64,000 nt of DNA. It comes from Sympetrum striolatum. Its lineage: Eukaryota; Arthropoda; Insecta; Odonata; Libellulidae. Location of the stretch: contig OX388350.1 in assembly GCA_947579665.1 (NCBI GenBank), forward strand, positions 41,759,393 to 41,823,392, given 5' to 3'. Position numbers and translations under genes: made by a program. The notes below the pieces were generated by a model. That model searched no databases, was not told where the DNA came from, and worked only from the letters and a program-made list of their open reading frames with translations. Each line of letters starts with the position of its first letter. Position 1 is the first letter of the stretch. This document shows, piece by piece, positions 11,426 to 23,732 of the stretch.

Positions 11426-13764
11426 TGCAAAAGTACAAATAATTGCCACCTCGATAAGAGAAGTCACGTATGAACCGACAATTTCCGATCAGACCCGAAT
11501 TAAAGTTGGCTAATCACAATGCCACCTGCGGCAGCTGGTACAGAAGCACCGTAACGGAGAATTCAAGCGCCGTAATTTTCAACATCATCCTGCACTACCG
11601 GAAACTGTTGGCAACCAACGTTACGCGTACTTCGCTGGATTAACTCTCCGGGATTAAACCGTAAATATGGAAGCATTCCCGTCTTCGAAAAACATAACAG
11701 TAAATTCGAGCTCAAGTGCGTTAACCGCCTCTGGGGCGAAAGCGCCTTAATGCATACGGAGGAATAGAATCGGGGCGTATGGAAGAATAGAATCGGGAGT
11801 GATGACGGCGTATGGCTGTGAGCGTAAGAAAGGCTTTTCGGATATCGCGAGTGATCGGGGGAGGAAGGAGATAAGGTGCCTCAAGGGTCAGTTCCCCGCC
11901 CATTTAACGGTACTCGCGCGCTGTGCCGTTCACTTTAACTGCTTTCGCGTCCATCCTTTCCTCACGTTTCCTCTTCCTTTCCCTACTCTCTCATCAGCGA
12001 GTACTTACGAGGAGTTCGTCTACTTGATTACTTTCCCCGTTGCCCCACCAACAGTAAAATTACAATAGCAAACACCTTAAGGTATAGGGTAAGTATATAA
12101 TTTGTGAACGTTACGAAATCCTAGTCGTATGTTGGGAGCCAAAGAGATAGATGATTATCAAAAGTCTTCAACATCGCAGGAAGAAGGTAGAACGTTCCCC
12201 ACATCATTTTCTCACTCATAAATGCATCAAGTTATACTTCAGGTGGTATCTAGTAATAATAACTTCAGTGGTAACTTTCTAGTAGTATTGCCAACCAATT
12301 GTGCAATAAATTGATTTTACAATAATTGATTTCAAGATGAATCATTGTATTGATCAAGTCAGGTTACATCTCAAGTGATATTTGGATGCGAAGCTCACTA
12401 TGGAAACTTTTTCTTAGCGATGGGCAACTTTTGCAATGACACAAAAAGATTCTGTAATAAATGGTCACATGATGGTAACAACTAAGGCGATATAAACCAC
12501 TATATTGATACATTTTTCTCTACTAGCACTGCAAATAAATTTGAATAGCAACCTGTGAAAGGTTAATACGAGTAAAAATACTGGTTCCATTATGACTACA
12601 ATTTCCTCAGGTTGAGCAATGGTGTTAATGGCAGTTATAACAGTGTGGTAGTAACTGTAAAGTAAAATTACTGCTTGAAAAGACTTTTATACCTAGATAT
12701 TGCTTTTATACGCCAGACACAGTTAAAACAATTTGTTGAGTGTTGTACAAGCAATTTTTAAGGAACTAAAATATATACAAATATTTTATTCTTAGGATGG
12801 TGGATAATTGCTATCGTGCCTTTCTTCCTAGGTTTTCCTAGGAATGCTTCCTGTGTATACACTTCGCCCTCAATTTTTCATAGACCATAACTCATCCATA
12901 GTCAAAATCAAAAACTGTGTTCTACATTTATTGAATACTATTGAATAAAATTGAGAACTATCGCATAAGGGACTGCCAGCGAAAGAAGGTATTCGTAAAT
13001 AATCCTTGTGGCAAACATGTATGACTTACAGTTAATGTTTAAAGCACCAAATCACTCATATTATGAATTCCGGTGAGATGAATTTCCATGGAAAAATAAA
13101 TTAAGAAAGACAAATCATCGGCCAAAATTAAATATTCGCCAACGCCGAGTGTAGGATTTCCGACAAAATAATTATAAAACGAAGTACCGCGAATGATTCA
13201 GACAAGGAAACAAGAGCAAATTAATAATACAAAACATGTGAAAAGTATTCACCACCGACCGGAATCGAAATTTCACAAATTATTCTCTTTTCAAATCAAA
13301 CAAAGAAGGAAAGAGGGGCGTTTACTTGTCACGAACAAATCCATTTTCCCACGATTTCTTTGTTTTGGGAGCTCGGTCCAATGATTCCATTTGTGAAATG
13401 ACAAGTACGAATAATAGTTTGACATTAAATGTATAGATGAATGCACGTGGAATCCTGTTCGAAAAGAGTACCGTGCACGATATGGAAAAATGAGGAAAAA
13501 ATCATTTACTTCGACCGTCGAATGAAATACCGCTCTGAAACGTTTTCCACCGATGGCCTTTTACATTTACGATAAATTCGAAATTAAAGCAGAGCGAATG
13601 ACAATCGAAAAAATGCTTTGAGCAGAATTAAACGCAGTTCTATAATCATACATGTATGTGCTACAAAAAGCGCGTGAAAAATATGATACGAGTGCATTTG
13701 ATGTATCAGTCATGACGCTTCGTTTGGGAAGGCATGAACATTTGCTTTTTTCTCCTCCCTCCTG
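11426..13764. other. Non-coding stretch, nothing recognised
   Basis: GC-richer block near 11510-12060 with overlapping open frames on both strands (11721-11903 minus and 11799-12068 plus), which look compositional. The rest is AT-rich. Part of it (12240-12300) has a short imperfect internal repeat built on GTGGTA...CTAGTA words. A perfect 8-bp palindrome at 12825-12844 is listed separately. Confidence 0.5.
12825..12844. repeat. Perfect short hairpin, 8-bp arms, TTTT loop
   Basis: ttcctagg, tttt, cctaggaa: a perfect 8-bp inverted repeat with a 4-nt loop. An isolated short palindrome like this can arise by chance. Confidence 0.5.
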
Positions 13765-14185
13765 CACTACAGCCCAATGTGAGCCTTAGGCTTCTCTGCA
13801 ACGCTTCTCCTGGATTTCCTGTCTTTGTATTCTTGCTCCCAATTTTGTACACCCATTTCTATCAGGTCTTCTATGACATCATCTTTCCATTCTTTCTTTG
13901 TTCTGCCTATTCTCCTTTTCCCCTCTTCATTCATTTCAAAGACTTGTTTAAATATACTTTCATCTTGCATTCTTTCTGTGTGCCCTAACCAGCTTATTCT
14001 TTGTGATTTTATGAAACGCACTATGCTCTCATTATTTATTAGTGGATTTATTTCTATATAGTATTCTCCATTGGCCATTTTCAAAGACTGGTCCATACAT
14101 TTCTCAAATTATTCTTCTTTCAAATATTCTTAAATAATTTTCTTCAGTTGTCGTTAGTGTTACTGTTTTACATAATTGCATTTTT
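13765..14185 (-). mobile_element. Decayed non-LTR retrotransposon, reverse-transcriptase C-terminus with authentic end
   Basis: On the minus strand, VTLTTTEENYLRIFERRI and then MYGPVFENGQWRILYRN (about 14040-14165) match the T-L-T-x-x-D-E-N-x-L-R-x-F-E-R-K-I-x-R-x-I-Y-G-P segment that follows the polymerase core of RTE-type elements. One stop and one frameshift near 14050 come before an intact stretch of about 95 codons: FIKSQRISWLGHTERMQDE, KRRIGRTKKEWKDDVIEDL, then MGVQNWEQEYKDR and a terminal EKPKAHIGL before a stop at 13767. This is the canonical order R-x-R-W-x-G-H, G-R-x-x-x-R-W-x-D-D, D-R-x-x-W-R and A-H-x-G-L. It is the best preserved relic in the window, but the upstream polymerase and endonuclease are missing. 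Confidence 0.8.
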
Positions 14186-17100
14186 GTATATTTCGAAATT
14201 AACTTTTATTTGAGGTTACCTCCATAAATAGGATAAGTTTTGTTAGATTTTCAACTTCTAAAAATTTGCTTTATGTTTATTATCATTATTAATGATTATT
14301 ATTACGTATGCAGCAAATAAAATTTCTTCCGGTGGCAGCTCCAACCATTGTCTAAGCACAACTTAATTCGAGCCCCAAACCCTCACACCAGACGTTACAC
14401 ATAAAAAATTATTCCAAAATTATCATCACTACCCGCTGGCAGTACTCGGACACCGCAACACTACAGCAAGAATTCATTTGCATAAATTTCCCTGGTGCCC
14501 CTCCAAAACATTTACTCCTCACATAGCCTCTAATCACAAAAATGGATTTCATAGTTTATAATGTTACTTTTCAGGCCAAAATGTCACTTCATCGTTTTCA
14601 CATCGTCACGTTTAAAATATCCTAATAGTACAAAACATAACGACATTGAATCTCCTTAATTACATAAGGTATAGCATCTACTTTTATGTTCCTTTCTATT
14701 TTTCTATATACCTTTATGCCTTCCATCATGTGACAGTGACGTCATCGCTACAGGCGGAGTCACTTGGATTAAGGTGAGGTCAAAGACCTCGAGCTGTGTA
14801 GGCCATTCGCCCAACCGTTCGGCGATTTTACTTTCCGCGACCACTTCTCCGGTTGAGAAGATTCTGAAGCGTTACACAACTTTCAGAAGTGGCACGATTT
14901 GAGCCAGCGACAGAGATCTTAAAATGGCATTAAATCCCCATCACTTCGAAAACGCGCCAGAGAAATCCGCGATTTTCCGTATCGAATCTCATGATTTAGT
15001 GCGATAACCAGAGATGGAAAGACAAGAGTTGCAGATTTTAATCTATGATTGTTTCATTTTAGAAACTTTCAATTGCACAATCCTAAGAAAAACATCCACC
15101 ATATAAAATTTTATTCCTTGTAACATTTAAATAATATAGCTATTTAAAAGCTACAAACTAAAATGTTAAAGATTGCTAATCATTGTAAGTTTGTCTCGAA
15201 TAGATATTTCAATGCGGTTAGATTAGTTAAAAATGTTTACTTCATACAACTACTACTTTACTTAATTTTAACTTTACACAATGCCACAATATCATTTACC
15301 TACATTAAATCCTTATGTACTCAGACAACACACTACATTATTCTTTCAAGCTTTAGTACCCACGATCGAGGTCAAAAGTTCACACTGCTAATGATACCGA
15401 TAAAATAATATTGTATCCATGGCCTTATGCTGTAGTAATGAGGTAATCACTAAAACATATTTAATTATTAGCGTTTCGTTTTTATTAAGCCAAAAACTAA
15501 TCTCTGAGAGTCAGTTGCCATTGAAATTTTCAACTTAATTGAAAAATCACGATTGTATCATCTCAAAAGAATTTTCAATTTGAATTGATCATGATTAAAT
15601 AATGTTATATTCCTTTATTCTCATTGTTTGATGCCATTTATTAGAAATTAAACGAATAGTTAACGAATATTAATGACAAATCCTGATTAAATGTATCCTT
15701 TGCTAAACGAACACACCATATGATATTTTATCAGTCCTTCTAGTTTATAAATTTACAAACATCAAATGAGAAATTAAAAACAACTGATTACATTTTTGAT
15801 AGATAATTTTACGTTTTTTGTTTGCTTTAAAACTCTACCGAGAAAGAAATCGTAATTGAAAGTAAAATTTATACCCTTCTGAAGTCACGTATTTAATGCA
15901 CACATGGTAAATAATAATCTTCTTTTGAAGTTCAGATTACACAAAATAAATTTCATTGATGTGCAAACAATTAAACATATTGACCCATATCAAAATTATT
16001 ACAAATCTTAAGTGTGCTTAAATGCTTGTGGAAGCGAAAATACGAGGGAAAAATTCTCTTCATATAAACGAAGTTGAACGACAAAAAAACACCACTCTAA
16101 ATAGGCGAGAGCCGATTCAACATCGCCACGCGAAAATTATAATTAATAAGGTGAAATGCGTCAAAACACAAATATACGTCTACACATTCATTTGCTTTCC
16201 CTCAAACAAGTGTCATTCAGGCCCTCGTTATAAAGGGCAAGGTAAGCCATAAAAAGTGAAGAGGACGAGAGCCAAGACGAAAAAGGGAAAGAAGGCGCTG
16301 CCAAGGTTCTAGATTAAATCGAGAGAGGGCACTTTATGGAGCAACCAAAGGGAAATAACACACGGTAGCGAGGAGAAAAAATAATAAGGGAGTCCCCCTA
16401 AGTTTATCAAAATCGTAAATTTCCCTCCTTGGCGAGCTAGAGGATACAGGAAATTGCGAGAGGTAAGGCAGGTGAAGAGAGAAAACGGGACTGCATAAAA
16501 GGGAGGAATATGAAACGAGGAGAAGAAACAGAGTGAGGGAGTTAATCATGGAAACACGACATCAGGGATACTGTTCTGGGAACGGGAGAAGATAATCGGC
16601 AAAATGCGCTAAAAGAAGCTCATTATGATGTACAACAAATTCAACACCACGATCTTTCCCTGTAGTTTAAATATTTTTGTAGAACGCCGTTAAAACTCAG
16701 TCAGAATAAAAATAATTATTCCTCATTCAAGAGTTGCGCTTTCCTTGCTACACTGACAGTGATCAATCCAACCTACCTTCACAGAAATGACTCATGTTGG
16801 AAATTTGTATTAGATTCAATCCCATAATAAAATACAAACATGTTAATTTTTATTTGCAACAACTACAAGGTTTAAGAACTCTGATCAATGAGCATATTTT
16901 ATTTATTTACAAACGGTAGTCATGTGATTTTAAAACTAAAAGGATAGATAGTAGTACTATGTTTCCAACATGAATTTTGAGAAAATTAAAAAAAACTCGT
17001 GGCTCGAAATAAAATTTTTTATAAATATAATTCAAATGCTTCAGATATGAATTTCTTAATTATTTGAAGTATTCATAGTTTCCAAAGGCACATCGGGATT

Positions 17101-18199
17101 TTACAGGCAATTTCTTATGTATTTTAAGAATGTATGTACGTACTATATTCGGAAACTCTTTAAACTTCATAAACTCTGTCGTTCATTCATTATGCCGAGT
17201 GGCATACTGGTTTGATTTTATCCAATGTAACCGAATTTAAATACTACTCATTCTTTCAGACTTTCTTGGACATAACAGGGGAACAAACTGATGATACCAA
17301 TATGAGCTTCGTAAACACGAGATTGAGCGGAACACTTAGGTCAGTGCCATTATTCGGCATCGCTTATACCTCACTAGCTTTAAATTAATCACAGTTTATT
17401 CAAGATTGTGACAAGAGTACAATAATAGGCACATTATTCGCTATCTTGAACCGAAAGACAAATGAAAAATATTCTATTTTTCTAAATGTGTTAGCAGAAA
17501 CATGAACAAGTTCAACGACAGTATTTCCAAAGACTCCACGTTCCAGATTTACAACCGAAAATGAAAACGGGAACACTCTCTTTTTAGCGATGAAGACATA
17601 TCCACCCGAAACTTAGCTTTAACGCCCTTGTTAAAAGGCCGTGAAAGAAATACGCGGGAAAATAAAGGGACATTAAACGGGCCCAGAAAAGCTCTGGTGG
17701 GCGGATCCAATGGAGGGAGATTAATTATAAATCGCGTACCTTTTCACTTCTTCCTCAGCGTCGGCAAACTTTTCCCCCCATCCACTCCCCGCTTAATTAT
17801 CTCCCTCTCAAATCCAAAGCACTGCGTTTTGCCTCTTTCTGAAAATCGGCATTTCTCGCTGCGAAATCCTCTCCTCTACCCTATTTCTCTCTTTCCATTT
17901 CCAGGTTCATCTCACTCTGGGATGAATTTAAAAAAATACGTATCTCGTAACAACCAAGTATTTGACGGACGCGGCTGGCTGACTTTATTTATTAATAAAT
18001 AGTAATTAGTAGAATATCATTTTGATGTGAGATTTTACATATTTTCTCCTTAGGATTAGTAAATGTTATTGCTTTATTTGTAATCAATATTTTTCACTAG
18101 TTGTGAATTTATAATTTATGAAATTTTATACTTTTTAATTTTATGTTGTTACCTTTACTTTGTTATCGCGTTTTTTCGCCCTTCTTCTCTGTGGGTGCT
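14186..18199. other. Non-coding stretch with strand-biased GC-richer blocks
   Basis: No gene is recognised. GC-richer blocks lie near 14700-15010 (with the palindrome TGACGTCA at 14737), 16000-16620 (purine-rich on the plus strand from about 16250) and 17540-17960 (pyrimidine-rich from about 17750). A strong acceptor-like string, tttccatttccag followed by GTTC, lies near 17890-17905 on the plus strand, but the frame after it stops within about 100 bp and resembles nothing. The 124-codon frame at 17628-18002 is judged compositional. Confidence 0.5.
14277..14304. repeat. Imperfect TTA/ATT microsatellite
   Basis: Short run of ATT/TTA triplets broken by TCATT and TGATT. It lies about 90 bp upstream of the reverse-transcriptase relic in that element's orientation. 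Confidence 0.4.
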
Positions 18200-18705
18200 T
18201 TCCCGCAACGTGGGTTTTTTTATCGACCTTCAGTTGCAAAGATGTTTCCCACACTCTCATCATCAAAGTAGATCTGTCCTCGGACAGGTTTCAGCTGAAA
18301 ATTTCCAAACTACTCTAATCTGTGTGTGTGTAACGCTTCATTTTCTGGTACGATTTTCCATCCTACTAATCTGTGAGCATATTTAACTTTAGCATTCCTC
18401 TAACGTTTTTATCTAACTTTTCCTTCTATTATCCTACACATTAAACAATCATTCCTCATGAAATGTCCCAACCGTGCCTTCCTTCTTTTGATTGTATTCA
18501 TGATTGCTTTCTTCTCTTCAATCCGTTCCAAAACTTCATCATTCCTCACTTTGTCTTTCCAAATCCCTCTCATCATCTTTATCCATAGTCAGATCTCAAA
18601 ACTCTCAAGATACTTTACTTCTTGTTTCCTATAAGTCCAAGTTTCTGATCCATATAGCATATGAAGCTCCATATGAAGCATTTTGAAAATCAATTCCTTA
18701 ATGTG
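18200..18705 (-). mobile_element. Decayed non-LTR retrotransposon, reverse-transcriptase C-terminal part
   Basis: On the minus strand, LYGSETWTYRKQEVKYLESF (about 18600-18660) is the conserved LYGxETWTLRKxExKxLExFE segment. It is followed by WKDKVRNDEVLERIEEK, then NTIKRRKARLGHFMRNDC, then RIIEGKVR, in the family order of D-x-V-R-N-E-E-V-L-x-R-I, R-R-K-x-x-W-x-G-H-x-x-R and I-E-G-K. After further frame changes, LSEDRSTLMMRVWETSLQLK (about 18213-18275) matches the closing D-R-x-x-W-R-x-x-V segment. Stops at several points show that it is dead. It preserves more of the C-terminal order than the other copies. Confidence 0.75.
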
Positions 18706-18805
18706 ATAGGTATTTTTTTGGCAGTTAATAGAGCTACTCTAGCTTACTCTATAAACTACTGTCGTTTTCTTATAATTTACATGTGTATATATAATGCCGA
18801 CGTAC

Positions 18806-18844
18806 GAGGTTAGGTGGAAAAGAGGCCCAAATGGGCCTAACCTC
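18806..18844. repeat. Nested palindrome, two overlapping inverted repeats
   Basis: gaggttagg (18806-18814) is the inverse complement of cctaacctc (18836-18844). Inside it, aggccca (18823-18829) is the inverse complement of tgggcct (18832-18838). The two stems share bases at the right side, so only one can form at a time. Both are exact. Confidence 0.55.
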
Positions 18845-19514
18845 GCCAATAAAAGGGTCAAACCAACTTCTCTTATTCCGGACATCCACTTGGAATCACA
18901 ACGGTCTTTTATAAACGAATCGCACGCGAAGCAAAAGGTAAATCATTTTCCTCTTTCTGTCCGAAACGAAATTAGGAGCAACCGGAGAAAGTCTTCATCA
19001 GCGGCTTCCACTCTCCTTTCGTTTTCGGCTGATGGCAAGAAAGGGAGATTGCGCCCCATTTGTGATTTTTTCCGCCAACTAATTCAATCTGCCATATACA
19101 AGTACTCCCACATTCAAAAACGTAATTTCATCTTTAACAAAGGTCGTTCTGGGAAAAGCATCGCATTTCCAGAAGCGGTCGAATCATAATTACGTTTTTT
19201 TGTGTTGACGTCATCGTGATTCCAACGTCATGATGGAAAGGTCAGCGGAATTTCTTAATTTAATTTTAACGTCTTTTAAGTAAATACCTTACTGTAGGTA
19301 TGTACATATAGGAAATTTTATGCAAATAAAGCACCAGATCTTTCATTTAAATCGGAGGTCTAAAATCTTCATTAGACGTCTCTGTCGGTGCCTCGTAGCT
19401 CGTTGTTATCGGTTTTCAGAAACAAAAAAAGCCTGAATGACCAAATATCTAAGAAATACCCAAGGTACAATTCAATATCGACGCTAACATGTTCAGGGGT
19501 AGAATAGTACTAAA

Positions 19515-19535
19515 TTAACTAACTAACTAACCAAC
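19515..19535. repeat. Short CTAA microsatellite
   Basis: taactaactaactaaccaacc: about four CTAA/CTAAC units. Too short to draw a conclusion from. Confidence 0.6.
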
Positions 19536-20317
19536 CGAGTATTATTCCGAGAAGTAACGAGTACTTTTAATTCATTAACAGCCTTGTTCCAATTTTTCTT
19601 TCCTTTAAATAATTTAAATATTGTTGATAACCATAATGACATGAATGAATTAGAGGACACGCAAATTGAATCTTATTTACAAACCATTAATAGCTTGAAT
19701 CGAATGGCCATCAATTTTCGAGAATCACTAATGCAAGGATTCATATTCATTATCGCTCTCTTAATAATAGAAGAAATTCTTCATATCAGAGCCCACTACG
19801 TTGATAAAGATGTAGATTTTTCAGAAAATTTTCTATATAAATGTAAATATTATATCTGTTTTTAGCTTTTGGGATATTTTTTCGAAGAATTAAGAGGGCG
19901 AAGAAATATATTTGCATAAATCCGAAGTTTCGGATTCATGAAGTCATGAAATTTACATGTTTTTATCTTGATAAAGTGGCTATGACAAATTTACAAGAAT
20001 CAAAATAAAGTCTGATAGGGGTTATTTGAGAAGGGGAGATATGTAATAGTATCATATATGCATATACTTCGCGTTAACTGAAATGACGACGATTAATGGG
20101 TATCATAATGCTACGATTGATTAATGACAGCAAGTTGGATATTAAATTCATTTACACTATACCATGTACATTTGTTATTCCATGAGCTCTTGTCATGAAA
20201 TACCACCAGGTCAAGGCATCTACCATCCATATACAATAATCGTAATATTCATTAATGAATAAGATAATAGGAATTAATTATGAATTTATTGATAGAATTC
20301 CTTGAAAGATATACTGA

Positions 20318-20410
20318 AGAGTGGAAAGATTAGTAATATCCGCACAAATGTTTTATTTAGTCGACCGGATTAAAAAAATTGTGTGGATATTACTAAGTTT
20401 TCTACACTCT
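20318..20410. repeat. Foldback (hairpin), about 30-bp arms, 31-nt loop
   Basis: Left arm 20318-20347 (agagtgg, then tagtaatatccgcacaa) pairs with right arm 20379-20410 (ttgtgtggatattacta, then ctacactct). The inner 17 bp differ at one position; the outer part has a small indel and one or two mismatches. The whole element is 93 nt, matching the length and shape of an animal microRNA precursor or a tiny foldback transposable element. It lies in AT-rich DNA without a nearby gene. Confidence 0.7.
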
Positions 20411-23179
20411 ATAGGATAATAGGAGTTTCTTGCGATACCAATATAAAATACTTGTAATCAAACTCAATATATTTTTAAAGACTATTATAAATCAGGATTA
20501 AGAAAACCCGGTTCTGAAGAGTTAATTTTATTTACCTTATGGATTAACTTTAGTATCGTTAAACTATTAAATACAAACGTAGAACCACAAAACGTAGATA
20601 TTTATATTATTTACTCCGTTAAGCTTTTTCTCTTTCTTGGTCTAGTATATATTTTTTATAACAAGTTAGTCTCCTTTGAGAAATCAGGGTCAATCCAGTC
20701 CATTCTCTCAGCAAAACCCTTCTCCTTTCTCATGTTGCGAAAGAGTGTCGATGAGAGGAAACATTCTCGAACCATTTCCTCTATCTGAATGAAATCTCGC
20801 GACTTAGTCGATTTCCGAACTTTATCCCCTTCCTTTATATTACTTGGGAACAGCATGCCAACTACGCTTGACATTCTAAAGACCCTTTCCTGAAGGTCCG
20901 GTCGAGAAACTGAGAGCTGCACGAGGTTTCATTCGGGGAGACCAAAAGAGGAAAAGAAATCGCCTTAAAAAGGAATTTTCGCCTCGATCTTGCCTTTTGA
21001 GCAGTCAGTTAAAAATCCCTCTCCCGAAATAAAAAGAAATTCAAAAATTAATCTCGAAAGTTATTTTCGACCTAAAACTTGCTTACGAAGCCTCAAAAAA
21101 GCAATTAAATGGGATTCATTATCCGCTTTCTCTTTGATCCTAAATTTTGATTCTAAAAGAAAAATATTTTCCTTTCGAGAGCGGAACTGATTTTTTCGAG
21201 TTAAGTTTGGAAAGGATTGGAGGAGATTGAGAAATTGTGTAACATAGGCGGGAATGCCAGAGACCAAATATCCGTCACTTCTATACGGTTAACCAGCTGA
21301 AACCGTCCCGTAGCTTAAGTAGGTATATTGATCAAAGGATATGTCAAAATCGTATAGAGAACAAAGCAGAAATTAAAAAGGATAACTTTCTCAAATAACT
21401 GACCTCAAACATGATAATTTTCTACCGAAAAAAATACAACATATTACAGCCTTTTCACAAGAATAGATATTACTAAATGAAGAATTAATTTATACATACC
21501 AATAACATTATCATCTAAATAGCTATATTTTCCGTAAATTTATGAAAATTTTCCATATTTAAATAAAATACACTATACTTTTATTCTGATAGTATTCATT
21601 AGTATCACTATTTTATGTATAAAAATAGCCTTTGGAAGTGAATCAGATGAATTCATATACATTGAAAATCAGAAGCTTTCTTAATTAACCTCATTATAAA
21701 TCACATAACTAGAGACACAACACCACATAATTACGGTGTGAGTCGAAACCGGCCATAAACATATCTTCTACTTTTATGGTAATGCAAATTTCTTGCGTGA
21801 TTTATCGTTAAATTTTGGGAAAATGTAATCATTAGAAAATGATAATTAGTTTTTAACCGAGAGAAAGTCTGTTAGTTTTATTTACAAGTTTATAAGGCTC
21901 GCACCTAGAGGAATACCTAAGAAATATTTTTCACCTCCGTTTTCGTTTGATTTTAAAAATTTAATATTTATTCTAGTTGTTTTCAATGCAAAAGCCAATA
22001 CACTTATAAGGTAAGCTCTTACAAGATCTTTATACATGCTTTTCCAACGTTAAGTTACGTCATAAAATTTGCACAAGATAATCTGGTGAGCAGTAATGTA
22101 CAGGGTGATGAAAAACTCGAAAAACCAATGCTATTGCGACTCTTGACCTTCGACATTAATCAGAGAGAATGTGTGGGTGGACAGGAGAGCGTCCTGGCCT
22201 ATGTCACACCCACTCCTAGAGCCCTTATTCATCCGCTTTCCTTTCCATCCAATCATTCCACTTCTATTTTCTTTTCTACCCTCCGTTTCGCCCCATAAAC
22301 TCCCCGTCCGAGAAGGCGAAAAGCAAGGTCGTCCTCCTTCAAGCATGTAGCTATCAGATCACACGACTCGCCTAGATCATCTTACGCTCAGCTGCCTGAG
22401 ATGATTGAAGATTGCAGACATCTGATAAAATATTACACTAGTTCCCGTTTTTCGAAATAAAAAGCCGTCCTTGGAGAAAATACTGATCTTTTGGCCCGAA
22501 CCTATATATTGGTATCTTAATTTTAAATATATCTTTCCGTAAAAATACATAACCATTAGAGGAGTACTAAACAATTATTCATACTAATGATGGATATGTT
22601 TAACTGGATGTAGGCGTGAGGTAACGAATACAATGTGATAGCATGATTTACGTAAAAATATATTTAGATCCTAACGTCGTACTTAGCTATGAAATCTCTT
22701 AACTCACCATGATAAAATCCTCGAAGCAGAATAACATCCTACTTGCCTAATGGAAATAGACTGAGTAGAAAGAAGAATACAAGCCAGGAGGATGTCTCAG
22801 ATTTTTAATAAAAGATCCTCATGAAAGATGCAGAAAAGAGATGTGATGAAACAATGCTTGAAAGTTTATTTTCATCCAATTACTATTCGTACTAAAAGGA
22901 GTTGTAAAAGCAGTTGAACAACGGGGAAGAAAGACATCTACAAAATACAGAATTCGACATTTCTGAGCCATAATTGGAGTAACTATAAAGAAAATAAAAA
23001 AAACAAGGGATGGGATGAAATAGGAGTGAAAAATGTTAGAACGACTATTGAAAGATATGGCAGGGTTTTGAAAGCACTTCTCTCTAAGTAAGAACGACCC
23101 TTCGAGGATGCCTGAGAAGGATACTGCAAACATCAAATATTTCGTTGAGGAAGAGTATGGAAAGACTACAAATGGAGGT

Positions 23180-23465
23180 TCTTACGCTGTTCTTTCTCTG
23201 TTATTTCCCTTGCATTCTACCCTAAAATTACTTTCTTTAGCAGTCCCTTTCCTCTCAATATTAGACCCACCCATTTTCTTTGCCGATTCTTAATGACTTA
23301 AATTAAAACTTCTCATCCCTAACCATCTTTGGCACCACCGCATTTGTTTTCCTTTCAACCCAACTTACTTTCTTCCATTTCTTCCATCTCGAAGGCTTCC
23401 AAACATTTGATTTCCTCTTTTCTTAAGGTCCATGTTTCACATCAAATAACTTGAAGACGTTATTG
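23180..23465 (-). mobile_element. Decayed non-LTR retrotransposon, reverse-transcriptase C-terminal part
   Basis: The minus strand reads CETWTLRKEEIKCLEAFEME (about 23380-23440), a close match to the conserved YGCETWTLRKEEIKxLEAFEM segment, with one base lost just before the C. After a damaged stretch, VIKNRQRKWVGLILRGKGLL (about 23225-23290) matches the I-x-N-R-Q-x-x-W-x-G-H-I-L-R-G-D-G-L-L segment of the same family. In-frame stops and at least two frameshifts are present. This copy and the 18.2 kb copy represent overlapping parts of similar elements. Confidence 0.75.
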
Positions 23466-23595
23466 CTGTATTGAGAATATGTGTTAAGCAAATTGGTCGT
23501 TATATTGGATCGTATACTAACATAGAGAAAGCTCTTGCATTCACTTCTCTATATAGAAACCGCCATTTATGTTTTTGCATCGTAAATTGCGTAGC

Positions 23596-23732
23596 AGGGC
23601 TCCCGGATAGTCATGTGGACAGCGCGTTTGCCTTTGGTGAAAGCGGTCCCGGGTTCGAATCCCGGTGGGAGCCAATGTGCGAAATGACCTAAGCTGTCGA
23701 AGCACTTTTAACAATACTACTACTACTACTAC
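23596..23732 (+). mobile_element. tRNA-derived SINE (family A, copy 1) with target-site duplication
   Basis: A tRNA-like head (23598 to about 23674) begins ggctccc and ends gggagcc, an exact 7-bp acceptor stem. An A-box-like tagtcatgtgg lies near 23608 and a perfect B box within cccgggttcgaatcccgg. A body of about 50 bp follows (aatgtgcgaaatgacctaag...) and then a (TAC)n tail. The 11-bp direct repeat aattgcgtagc flanks the element exactly at 23585-23595 and 23733-23743: a target-site duplication that shows retroposition. Copy 2 at 42.5 kb differs at only a few positions, so the family has been active relatively recently. I do not recognise the named family. Confidence 0.9.

Larger units (their letters stand above)
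18706..23179. other. Non-coding stretch with GC-richer blocks
   Basis: No gene is recognised with confidence. GC-richer blocks lie near 18800-19200, 20660-21280 and 22080-22380. The 131-codon frame at 18794-19189 lies in one of them and has no known motif. A 74-codon ATG frame from 19641 contains a hydrophobic segment (FIFIIALLII) but has no family resemblance. Individual hairpins and one microsatellite are listed separately. Confidence 0.5.

Noticed and set aside
12240..12300. Possible tandem array of GTGGTA...CTAGTA words
   Set aside because: Only two imperfect units can be aligned; within background for AT-rich DNA.
17628..18002. 124-codon plus-strand frame with a strong acceptor-like string inside
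   Set aside because: The frame after the acceptor ends within about 100 bp in AT-rich sequence and resembles nothing; pyrimidine-rich blocks produce acceptor look-alikes.
18794..19189. 131-codon plus-strand frame with basic, serine-rich translation
   Set aside because: Lies in a GC-richer block and includes the palindromic segment at 18.8 kb; no motif and no sign of selection on the frame.
19584..19865. 93-codon plus-strand frame with a hydrophobic segment (FIFIIALLII) and many acidic residues
   Set aside because: Somewhat protein-like, but there is no recognised family, only a mediocre acceptor and no clear donor. Kept as a curiosity for RNA-seq rather than called a gene.
23598..23674. A functional tRNA gene
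   Set aside because: The anticodon arm does not form a proper 5-bp stem, and the body, triplet tail and target-site duplication show a SINE.
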